Shown here piece after piece: positions 1-4,763 of a stretch of DNA of 10,591 nucleotides (position 1 is the first letter of the stretch; each line of letters starts with the position of its first letter). Both the position numbers and the translations under genes were made by a program. The DNA comes from Methanoculleus sp. UBA77 (GTDB lineage Archaea > Halobacteriota > Methanomicrobia > Methanomicrobiales > Methanoculleaceae), in contig DALN01000062.1 of assembly GCA_002499455.1 (NCBI GenBank), forward strand, positions 11,056-21,646, in the 5' to 3' direction. The notes beneath the pieces were generated by a model. The model had not been told where the DNA came from and did no database searches. It worked only from the letters and a program-made list of their open reading frames with translations.

Positions 1-126
1 TACGGCACGGTGCTCGGCAGGCTCGGGAAGTACCCGGAGGCGGAGTCCGCTCTCGCGGTCGCAGAAGACCTCGACCCGCAGGCGCGGGCGCTCTACCCCG
101 GAACTCTGACGATGACCCGGGCGTGA
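1..126 (+). CDS. C-terminal end of a TPR-repeat protein (partial)
   Basis: Frame 1 is open from the window edge to a TGA at 124-126 and encodes 41 residues. The first 26 read as the end of a tetratricopeptide repeat: a G-K-Y-P-E-A turn, small residues where the second helix packs (ALAVAEDL), and the usual closing Asp-Pro (LDP). A short tail of about 15 residues follows (ending LTMTRA). TPR proteins are scaffolds for protein contacts. Nothing in this fragment says what the partner is or whether other domains precede it. The start lies outside the window. A strong hairpin sits 32 nt after the stop and the next gene is about 200 nt away with its own candidate promoter, so this gene probably ends its transcription unit here. 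Confidence 0.72.
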   Translation, partial: YGTVLGRLGKYPEAESALAVAEDLDPQARALYPGTLTMTRA

Positions 127-157
127 GCGGGGCTCTCTGCCCTCCCCTTCCCCGGGT

Positions 158-184
158 GGGAGAGTGCGGGAAGCCGCCTCTCCC
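158..184 (+). terminator. strong GC hairpin after the TPR gene (3'-end or terminator-like)
   Basis: GGGAGAG (158-164) pairs perfectly with CTCTCCC (178-184). Inside it GCGG (166-169) pairs with CCGC (174-177) around a GAAG loop, leaving only T165 bulged, so 11 bp in total. No T-run follows, so it does not fit the T-tract signal usual for archaeal termination. It may protect the 3' end of the TPR mRNA or mark a processing site. Pairing is seen directly; function is inferred. Confidence 0.4.
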
Positions 185-263
185 GGGGTGTCCTGGCCGA
201 TACACCCCCCGTTGCGATACGGAAGGTGGCTGTACCGGGGTCCATCCCCCCGGAAACCCTTAC

Positions 264-272
264 GCTTTTATC
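264..272 (+). promoter_or_regulatory. candidate TATA box for the GDP-mannose gene
   Basis: The AT-rich patch GCTTTTATC stands out in a GC-rich spacer. A start about 25 nt downstream would fall near 290-298 and give a leader of about 30-35 nt to the ATG at 328. A second AT-rich patch (GTAATAGAGTATAG, 281-294) lies close by and could be the element instead. Confidence 0.35.
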
Positions 273-314
273 CCCCATACGTAATAGAGTATAGAATCGA
301 GTGCCCTGCGGCAC

Positions 315-318
315 GGAG
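315..318 (+). promoter_or_regulatory. Shine-Dalgarno GGAG fixing the start at 328
   Basis: GGAG lies 9 nt before the ATG at 328. An in-frame GTG at 301 would add nine residues (MPCGTEPEP) that are not part of the family and would place this SD inside the gene, so 328 is preferred. Confidence 0.6.
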
Positions 319-327
319 CCCGAGCCA

Positions 328-1677
328 ATGAAGACGCTCATACTTGCAGGCGGGAGCGGCACCCGCCTCTTCCCGCTCTCACGGGAACACTACCCGAAAC
401 AGTTCATCCCGCTGGTCGACGACGAGTCCCTCTTTCAGAAGACCGTGAGGAGGTCGCTCCTCTTCTCCTCGCCGCAGGATATCGCCATCGTCACGAACAC
501 GGAGCACCGGTTCCTGGTCCGGGACCAGCTCGCCGCCATAGGATGCGACTGCCGGGTCCTCGTGGAGCCGGTGGGCAGAAACACCCTGCCGGCGATCTAC
601 TACGGCGTCCGGGAGGTTGCCGAAGACGGGGCCGGGACGGTCGCGGTGCTGCCCTCGGACCACCTGATCACGGCGACCGGACCGTTCCATGAGGCGTTCC
701 GGCGGGCTGAGCAGCTCGCGAAGGATTATCTGGTGGTCTTCGGGGTGCGGCCGACCTCGCCGCACACCGGATATGGCTATATCCGACCCGGCGAGCCCCT
801 CGCGGACGGCTCAGTCGTGGACGCCTTTGTCGAGAAGCCGGATCTTCCTACCGCGGAGCGCTACGTTGCGGACGGCTACCTCTGGAACTCCGGGATGTTC
901 TGCTTCGATGCCGCTCTCTTCCTTGCTGAGTGTGAGTCGTGCGCCCCCGAGGTCGTCCGGGCGTTCGAGCAGCCCGTCGAAGAGGCGTATCGTGCAGCCC
1001 CTGCGCTCTCCATCGACTACGGGATCATGGAGAAGACCCGGCGGGCTGCGGTCGTGCCGCTCGAGGCCGACTGGAACGATGTCGGGAACTTCGACGCGCT
1101 TTATGCCGCCCTGCAAAAGAACGGGAGAGGCAATGCCGTCAGGGGCGAGCATATCGGGATCGACTCCTCGGATAACCTGATCCTTGCCGACCGGCTGATC
1201 GCCACCGTCGGGGTCCGCAACCTCGCGATCGTCGAGACGAAGGACGCAATCCTGGTTGCCGACCGGGACGAGGCCCAGCGCGTGGGCGAGATTGCGAAAG
1301 CCCTCCGCGAGAAGGGGGACTCCCGTGCATTCTTCCACACGCAGGTCCACCGGCCCTGGGGCTCCTATACGAACCTGGAGGAGGGGCGGGCCTACAAGAT
1401 CAAGCGGGTCACCGTCCCCCCGAATCGGAGGCTCTCGCTCCAGATGCACCACCACCGCTCCGAGCACTGGGTTGTGGTCACCGGGTGCGCCGAGGTGACG
1501 ATCGGTGAGAAGACCTACCTCCTCCGGAACGGCGAGTCCACCTTCGTCCCTGCGGGGACGGTCCACCGGCTCGCGAACCCCGGCCTCCTGCCGCTCGAAC
1601 TGATCGAGGTGCAGATCGGGGAGTATACCGGCGAGGACGACATCGTCCGGTTCGAGGACGACTTCGAGCGGGCGTGA
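328..1677 (+). CDS. manC: bifunctional mannose-1-phosphate guanylyltransferase / mannose-6-phosphate isomerase (type II PMI-GMP)
   Basis: This cytoplasmic enzyme makes GDP-mannose from mannose-1-phosphate and GTP, and in bifunctional members also interconverts fructose-6-P and mannose-6-P. The 449-residue protein begins with the nucleotidyltransferase loop LAGGSGTRLFPLSR (6-19) and PKQF (23-26). FVEKP (167-171) supplies the sugar-phosphate-binding lysine, and LWNSGMF follows. The C-terminal cupin carries HRPWGSY (341-347) and QMHHHRSEHW (372-381), the metal-binding His/Glu cluster of the isomerase half. It ends GEDDIVRFEDDF, typical of AlgA/ManC/XanB. It is slightly shorter than bacterial members (about 480 aa) but has both domains. 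GDP-mannose would feed surface glycans such as S-layer N-glycans or exopolysaccharide, but no glycosyltransferase is in view. The gene appears to stand alone. The family is best known from bacteria, so an old transfer is possible. Isomerase activity is inferred from motifs. Confidence 0.93.
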   Translation: MKTLILAGGSGTRLFPLSREHYPKQFIPLVDDESLFQKTVRRSLLFSSPQDIAIVTNTEHRFLVRDQLAAIGCDCRVLVEPVGRNTLPAIYYGVREVAEDGAGTVAVLPSDHLITATGPFHEAFRRAEQLAKDYLVVFGVRPTSPHTGYGYIRPGEPLADGSVVDAFVEKPDLPTAERYVADGYLWNSGMFCFDAALFLAECESCAPEVVRAFEQPVEEAYRAAPALSIDYGIMEKTRRAAVVPLEADWNDVGNFDALYAALQKNGRGNAVRGEHIGIDSSDNLILADRLIATVGVRNLAIVETKDAILVADRDEAQRVGEIAKALREKGDSRAFFHTQVHRPWGSYTNLEEGRAYKIKRVTVPPNRRLSLQMHHHRSEHWVVVTGCAEVTIGEKTYLLRNGESTFVPAGTVHRLANPGLLPLELIEVQIGEYTGEDDIVRFEDDFERA

Positions 1678-1688
1678 GCAGGCCCGGC

Positions 1689-1708
1689 GGTGCCGGTCCA
1701 CCGGCATC
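1689..1708 (+). terminator. hairpin just after the manC stop
   Basis: GGTGCCGG (1689-1696) pairs with CCGGCATC (1701-1708) around a TCCA loop: 8 bp including one G-T pair, starting 12 nt after the stop codon. The sequence that follows is C-rich with only scattered T, so this is a possible 3'-end structure and not a convincing terminator. Confidence 0.3.
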
Positions 1709-1740
1709 CCTCCGCCCGCTTCCCATGTCCGCTACAAAAT

Positions 1741-1750
1741 CGATATAATC
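1741..1750 (+). promoter_or_regulatory. candidate TATA box for the tRNA-Gln gene
   Basis: CGATATAATC is preceded by ACAAAAT, which could serve as a BRE-like purine-rich element. Transcription would begin near 1770-1775, leaving a leader of about 40 nt for RNase P to remove. That leader contains an 8-bp hairpin (1774-1781 with 1785-1792, TGT loop, two G-T pairs). A weaker alternative TATA is TAGTACTT (1761-1768). Confidence 0.4.
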
Positions 1751-1813
1751 TCCCGGCACATAGTACTTGAGAGCTGGTACCTGTGGTGCCGGTCGCTCGA
1801 GTTCACTTCTCTT

Positions 1814-1886
1814 ACCCCCGTAGTGTAGTGGTCAATCATGCAGGACTTTGGATCCGGCGACGGCGGTTCGAATCCGCCCGGGGGTA
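1814..1886 (+). tRNA. tRNA-Gln (anticodon TTG)
   Basis: A full cloverleaf folds over 73 nt. The acceptor ACCCCCG (1814-1820) pairs perfectly with CGGGGGT (1879-1885), with A1886 as discriminator. The D arm has three pairs (G-T, T-A, G-C) and a T-T opposition. The anticodon loop CTTTGGA (1846-1852) puts TTG at 1848-1850, reading CAA and by wobble CAG. The T arm GGCGG/CCGCC is perfect around TTCGAAT. CCA is not encoded, as is common in archaea. Most archaea charge this tRNA with Glu and amidate it using GatDE; the first pair here is A1-U72, as usual for archaeal tRNA-Gln. One oddity: in the anticodon stem CAGGA/TCCGG, A1842 faces G1856, so position 28-42 is mismatched where a Watson-Crick pair is expected. 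A possible G26-C44 pair may compensate. Confidence 0.93.
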
Positions 1887-1957
1887 CTGGGACACGGAGT
1901 TTGATCCTCCAGAAGAGCACACCTCTTTTCCACCGGACGACTGAACATTGCTGCACA

Positions 1958-1986
1958 GGAGCAACCCCGCCGGTCTTTGTTGCTTC
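1958..1986 (+). other. 8-bp stem-loop in the spacer after the tRNA
   Basis: GGAGCAAC (1958-1965) pairs with GTTGCTTC (1979-1986) around a 13-nt loop, with one G-T pair. It lies in the 236-nt spacer between the tRNA and the DUF3795 gene. I see no supported gene in that spacer. The stem could be part of a leader RNA or a chance structure. Confidence 0.25.
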
Positions 1987-2036
1987 AAAGTCAGGGTGTG
2001 CGCTTCGGCGATTGCAGCGCTGTCCTGCCTGCCGGC

Positions 2037-2044
2037 GTATATGC
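2037..2044 (+). promoter_or_regulatory. possible TATA box for the DUF3795 gene
   Basis: GTATATGC is the best TATA-like patch ahead of this gene. A start about 25 nt downstream would leave a leader of about 55-60 nt, longer than for the other genes here. Transcription could instead run on from the tRNA gene. Confidence 0.25.
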
Positions 2045-2122
2045 GAGTAACTCGCTGTCATCCTCATCCCGCTTTGCAGCGAAACCGGAAGAGATTTCCT
2101 GACGCACGAAGAGGATACGAGA

Positions 2123-2518
2123 ATGACTCCTCTCTCCCCTCTCCTGATCGCCCCCTGCGGCATAAACTGCGGGCTCTGCATCGCCTACCTGCGGGAGAAG
2201 AACAGGTGCCCGGGCTGCCGGACGAGTGATGTCGGCAGACTGAGCGCGTATTGCGCCCGGTGCAGGTTCCGGCAGTGCGAAGAGCGTACGGGGGAGTACT
2301 GCCACGAATGCGCCGGATATCCCTGCACGCGGCTGAAACGCCTGGACAAGCGCTACGCAAAATACCGGACGAGCGTGCTCGACAACCTGCGCGAGATACG
2401 GGAGAAGGGAGTCGCGGAGTTCGTCGAACTGGAGAAGGTCCGCTGGAGATGCCCGGAGTGCGGACATATCCTCAGCATGCACAGGGACCGCTGCCTGCAC
2501 TGCGGCCGGGCGTGGTGA
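2123..2518 (+). CDS. DUF3795 cysteine-rich protein, function unknown
   Basis: This small protein of 131 residues has 15 cysteines, almost certainly binding metal. The N-terminal part matches the DUF3795 pattern: APCGINCGLC (10-19), then CPGC (29-32), CARC (44-47), C52, CHEC (60-63) and C68. A basic RLKRLDKRYAKY helix (70-81) and a probable second helix follow. The C-terminus is a separate zinc-ribbon-like unit, CPEC (110-113) and CLHC (124-127). DUF3795 proteins are common in methanogens and anaerobic bacteria and, as far as I know, have no assigned role. There is no signal peptide or membrane segment, so it is probably cytoplasmic. GAGG at 2111-2114, 8 nt before the ATG, supports this start. 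It stands alone between a tRNA and an antiporter, so the context gives no clue to function. Whether the cysteines hold zinc or Fe-S clusters cannot be read from the sequence. Confidence 0.88.
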   Translation: MTPLSPLLIAPCGINCGLCIAYLREKNRCPGCRTSDVGRLSAYCARCRFRQCEERTGEYCHECAGYPCTRLKRLDKRYAKYRTSVLDNLREIREKGVAEFVELEKVRWRCPECGHILSMHRDRCLHCGRAW

Positions 2519-2535
2519 GGGGGAGCATCACCCCC
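2519..2535 (+). terminator. G5/C5 hairpin right after the DUF3795 stop
   Basis: GGGGG (2519-2523) can pair with CCCCC (2531-2535) across a 7-nt loop, directly after the TGA. An overlapping alternative pairs GGTGA (2514-2518) with TCACC (2528-2532). A loosely T-rich stretch (TTTCTCTGTCT) begins about 12 nt later. I saw no gene in the remainder of the spacer to 2747. Confidence 0.3.
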
Positions 2536-2707
2536 CCGCCAACCGGTTTCTCTGTCTACGTGATGACTATTCATCGCCGAAACCCCCGTTCGTCATGTGT
2601 GGGGCCTGGAGGTTGGAAGATGACTCCATTGCGCTGGTTCTGCCTCGTATGAGACGGAGCCGCACCTCTCCCGGAATGCCGGACGCCCTGTAACTTCCCC
2701 GAGTTGC

Positions 2708-2716
2708 ACATATTTC
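2708..2716 (+). promoter_or_regulatory. candidate TATA box for the antiporter gene
   Basis: ACATATTTC sits about 36 nt before the ATG at 2748. Transcription would start near 2736-2740, giving a leader of only about 10 nt that still contains GGAG (2740-2743), 4 nt from the start codon. Confidence 0.45.
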
Positions 2717-2747
2717 TTAAGGCCTCCCGATCGAATCATGGAGTATA

Positions 2748-3929
2748 ATGGAAAGTGCGTTATCTATCGAGCTCCAGGTGAGCCTCCTTCTCTTCCTCGC
2801 GCTCGCCGGCTACCTCCTGGCATCCAGGATCAACCAGTCGGCGACGATCGGAGCCATCCTCGTGGGGATCCTGGTAGGACCGAGTGTGCTCGGCCTGATC
2901 ACCTACACGGACTTTGTTGCGAGCCTGGCGCACATGGGAGCGATCATCCTCCTCTTCGCCATCGGGTTCGAGTTCAGTCTCAAGGATATCCTCACGCTTC
3001 GTAACGGCGTCATATCATTCTTCGGCGTGGTCGTCCCGTGGGCGGGAGGCTACGCCGTCGCCGTCCTCTTCGGGTTCGACTTCGCAACGGCAGTCTTCGT
3101 CGGCACGGCGCTGACCGCGACGAGTACCGCCATCACCGCGAACGTCCTCAAGGAGATCGGTATGCTCCAGACCGCGGCGGCGAAGGCGATCATCGGTGCA
3201 GCGGTCATCGACGATATCCTCTCCCTGCTTGCGCTCTCCGTCACCCTGGACCTGGTGACCGGGGAAGTCGCGCTCGGGTCGCTCATCCAGACGATCGCCA
3301 TAGCTCTGGCCTTTGTCGCCGTCGCCGGTACCGTCGGGGTCCTCGTCGTCCGAAGATTCATCCATCGGATGGAGGCATCCACCCTGACAAAACAGTACCC
3401 CGGTTTTGTCTTCATCTTTGCCCTGATGCTGGCGTTCTTCTACGCGATGATCGCCGACCTCATCGGTCTATCGGGGATCATCGGGGCGTTCCTCGCCGGA
3501 ATTGCCTTCAGCGATCTCGAACTCCGGCAGAGTAAGAGCGTCAAACTGGGCGCGGAATACTTCGAGATCGTCTTCGCCTCGATCTTCTTCATATCGCTCG
3601 GCATTCTGGTCGATATTCAGGCGCTCACCTCCGAGATCGCTCTCTTCGTTGCGGTGCTGACCGTGGTCGCTCTCGCCACCAAGATCGTCGGGTGCGGCCT
3701 CCCTGCCCGGCTGATGGGGATGTGCCGGGAAGACTCGCTCATCGTCGGATTCGGGATGGCGGCACGGGGAGAAGTGACGATGATCATCGCGCTTATCGGG
3801 TTGAACGCAGGATTCATCGACCAGGGCATCTTTGTGGCCTGCATCCTGATGAGCCTGTTGACCACCCTCATCACCCCGATCGTTTACCGGAACTGGTTCT
3901 TCAAGGGTGCATACTGCGCCACGGAGTGA
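2748..3929 (+). CDS. CPA2-family cation/proton antiporter, membrane domain only
   Basis: This integral membrane protein has 393 residues and about 12-13 hydrophobic segments. It matches the Na+/H+ exchanger fold of the CPA2 (Kef/NapA) group, which exchanges Na+ or K+ for protons. AIGFEFSLKDI follows the third or fourth helix. LTATSTA (122-128) is the broken-helix threonine motif, and VIDDIL places paired aspartates at 155-156, the ion-binding site. Paired Asp is typical of electrogenic Na+/H+ members; Kef K+ efflux proteins usually have Gln-Asp there. No cytoplasmic TrkA-N/RCK domain follows: the protein ends a few residues after the last membrane helix, so no NAD(H)-type gating is expected from this chain. 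An out-of-frame ATG at 2738 is ignored because the conserved hydrophobic frame begins at 2748. The gene looks monocistronic, with its own TATA box and terminator. The transported cation is inferred. Confidence 0.9.
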   Translation: MESALSIELQVSLLLFLALAGYLLASRINQSATIGAILVGILVGPSVLGLITYTDFVASLAHMGAIILLFAIGFEFSLKDILTLRNGVISFFGVVVPWAGGYAVAVLFGFDFATAVFVGTALTATSTAITANVLKEIGMLQTAAAKAIIGAAVIDDILSLLALSVTLDLVTGEVALGSLIQTIAIALAFVAVAGTVGVLVVRRFIHRMEASTLTKQYPGFVFIFALMLAFFYAMIADLIGLSGIIGAFLAGIAFSDLELRQSKSVKLGAEYFEIVFASIFFISLGILVDIQALTSEIALFVAVLTVVALATKIVGCGLPARLMGMCREDSLIVGFGMAARGEVTMIIALIGLNAGFIDQGIFVACILMSLLTTLITPIVYRNWFFKGAYCATE

Positions 3930-3957
3930 TGCAGGCTTTCTTCCTGCATCTTTTTTT
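3928..3957 (+). terminator. intrinsic-type terminator of the antiporter gene
   Basis: GATGCAGG (3928-3935) pairs perfectly with CCTGCATC (3943-3950) around CTTTCTT, and seven T follow at 3951-3957. The stem begins inside the TGA stop codon (3927-3929). The T-run alone would be a good archaeal stop signal; the stem makes it look like a bacterial intrinsic terminator. Confidence 0.8.
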
Positions 3958-3990
3958 CAGAATAGATCTGCCACGGTCTACTTCACGCTG

Positions 3991-4015
3991 GAGAAAATAG
4001 GGGCTGTAGGGCCCC
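3991..4015 (-). terminator. terminator-like hairpin of the diiron protein gene
   Basis: Read on the - strand, GGGGC (4015-4011) pairs with GCCCC (4004-4000) around CCTACA, followed by TATTTTCTC (3999-3991). It lies just past the diiron gene stop and back to back with the + strand terminator. The stem is short (5 bp). Confidence 0.5.
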
Positions 4016-4018
4016 GCC

Positions 4019-4474
4019 TCACCAGGCTTCCGGGAACGCCATGTTGGTGTAGATGTCCTCCAGGCGCGCCTTGTGACCCCGCTCCATCGCGGCAAGGCTC
4101 TCGAATAACTCGATCTGCTCCGGGTCCACGCTCAGGCTCGCGAGCTGGGTGTACATCTGCATCGCGTCGAGTTCCTTCCTGATGGCAATGACCAGGCCGT
4201 CGAGCGGCTTCAAGTCCGCCGAGAGCGGCGGGGTCTTCAGGGTCTCTGCCACCTTGTAGTCACGCTTCGTGTTGAAACCGAGTTTCGCCGGCTCTTTCGT
4301 GAGGAAGCCCTCGAGGGTCTTCCTGTGCTGGCTCTCCTCTCCTGCAAGTTCGTTGAAGAGATCTTTCAAGTTCTCATCCGTGACCTTCTCCCGGACTGTC
4401 CGGTAGAAGGTGTAGGCCTCGATCTCTCGCTCGATCGCATTCGATATGATTGAACGGTATTCTTCGGCATCCAT
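4019..4474 (-). CDS. rubrerythrin-like diiron protein (ferritin-like superfamily)
   Basis: This 151-residue four-helix-bundle protein should hold a diiron centre. The ligand pattern is visible: EREIEAYTFY with E17 in helix A, EESQH with E47 and H50 in helix B, RKELDAMQMY with E101 in helix C, and MERGHKARLE with E131 and H134 in helix D. In anaerobes such proteins usually reduce peroxide or store iron. The rubredoxin domain found at the C-terminus of classical rubrerythrin is absent; the chain stops soon after helix D at FPEAW, so an outside electron donor would be needed. The residues between helices B and C (about 58-92) form the usual long crossover. The start at 4474 leaves only a weak SD (GGTG, 9 nt upstream), but a TATA-like TTTAAG lies at a suitable distance. 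The gene runs alone after a 289-nt spacer, with a terminator behind it. Substrate is inferred; an oxidative-stress role is likely. Confidence 0.88.
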   Translation of the reverse strand: MDAEEYRSIISNAIEREIEAYTFYRTVREKVTDENLKDLFNELAGEESQHRKTLEGFLTKEPAKLGFNTKRDYKVAETLKTPPLSADLKPLDGLVIAIRKELDAMQMYTQLASLSVDPEQIELFESLAAMERGHKARLEDIYTNMAFPEAW

Positions 4475-4509
4475 GGGTTATGCACCGGGGGAGAGTAGCA
4501 TCCGGGGCT

Positions 4510-4521
4510 CTTAAACCTTAT
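4510..4521 (-). promoter_or_regulatory. candidate TATA box of the diiron protein gene
   Basis: On the - strand the sequence is ATAAGGTTTAAG, the only AT-rich patch near the gene start. It would start transcription near 4485-4490, about 12 nt before the ATG at 4474. Confidence 0.45.
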
Positions 4522-4545
4522 TGGGCCGGGCTCCCGTAGCGTGCC

Positions 4546-4628
4546 GGGCAGCGGGCGGGGTGGTCCGGGTGGTGGCCGTGGTGGGGGACGGCGAGGCGGG
4601 TCCGGGGAGGATGGGGCGATGAGGAGGG
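4546..4628 (+). other. G-skewed stretch with a G-quadruplex motif
   Basis: The + strand carries eight or more runs of three to five G. Four of them (4546-4548, 4553-4555, 4557-4560, 4567-4569) are separated by loops of 4, 1 and 6 nt and meet the simple G3+N1-7 rule. Further runs at 4583-4587, 4598-4600, 4604-4607, 4613-4616 and 4626-4628 have some loops longer than 7 nt. The stretch is non-coding, lying between the 3' end of thrS and the promoter of the diiron gene. Both genes use the + strand as template, so a quadruplex would form on the template strand and any read-through RNA would be C-rich. Confidence 0.5.
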
Positions 4629-4722
4629 CCGGTTGATTTTTGTACATTCTGGACGGCCGATTTGAGAGAGTCCCGCTGCCCTGCCTGGAGAGTTGCCGTT
4701 CGCACCTCTGGGGCTCAGGATC

Positions 4723-4738
4723 GTGACAACGTCGTCAC
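4723..4738. other. 16-nt near-palindrome (possible operator)
   Basis: GTGACAAC and GTCGTCAC are inverted repeats with one mismatch (A4728 opposite C4733). The site lies 25-40 nt past the thrS stop. Such dyads can bind dimeric regulators, but it is far upstream of the diiron gene promoter. Alternatively it forms a small hairpin in the thrS 3' region. Confidence 0.25.
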
Positions 4739-4751
4739 GCCTCAAAGGCGA

Positions 4752-4761
4752 TAAAAAAGAT
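4752..4761 (-). terminator. T-run terminator of thrS
   Basis: On the - strand ATCTTTTTTA follows the thrS TAA by 2 nt. A run of six T right after the stop is the normal archaeal termination signal. A 4-bp hairpin (CGCC/GGCG) and the near-palindrome lie beyond it. Confidence 0.55.
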
Positions 4762-4763
4762 GG

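Noticed and set aside
301..327. GTG start for manC nine codons upstream
   Set aside because: The added residues are not part of the family, and the SD at 315-318 fits the ATG at 328.
811..1707. 298-residue open frame antisense to manC
   Set aside because: It is antisense to a clear enzyme gene, with biased composition and no recognisable domain.
1732..2181. 149-residue open frame on the - strand across the tRNA
   Set aside because: It reads the tRNA-Gln gene backwards (the PGGFEPPSPDPKS string is a well-known artefact of that) and has no ribosome site or family match.
2251..2652. 133-residue open frame overlapping DUF3795 in another frame
   Set aside because: The DUF3795 frame holds the conserved cysteine pattern and the SD. 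This frame has no motif and runs into the spacer.
2738..3004. Out-of-frame ATG just before the antiporter start
   Set aside because: It gives an 88-residue frame with no family features, and the antiporter's hydrophobic frame begins at 2748. It might act as an overlapping upstream start but nothing supports that.
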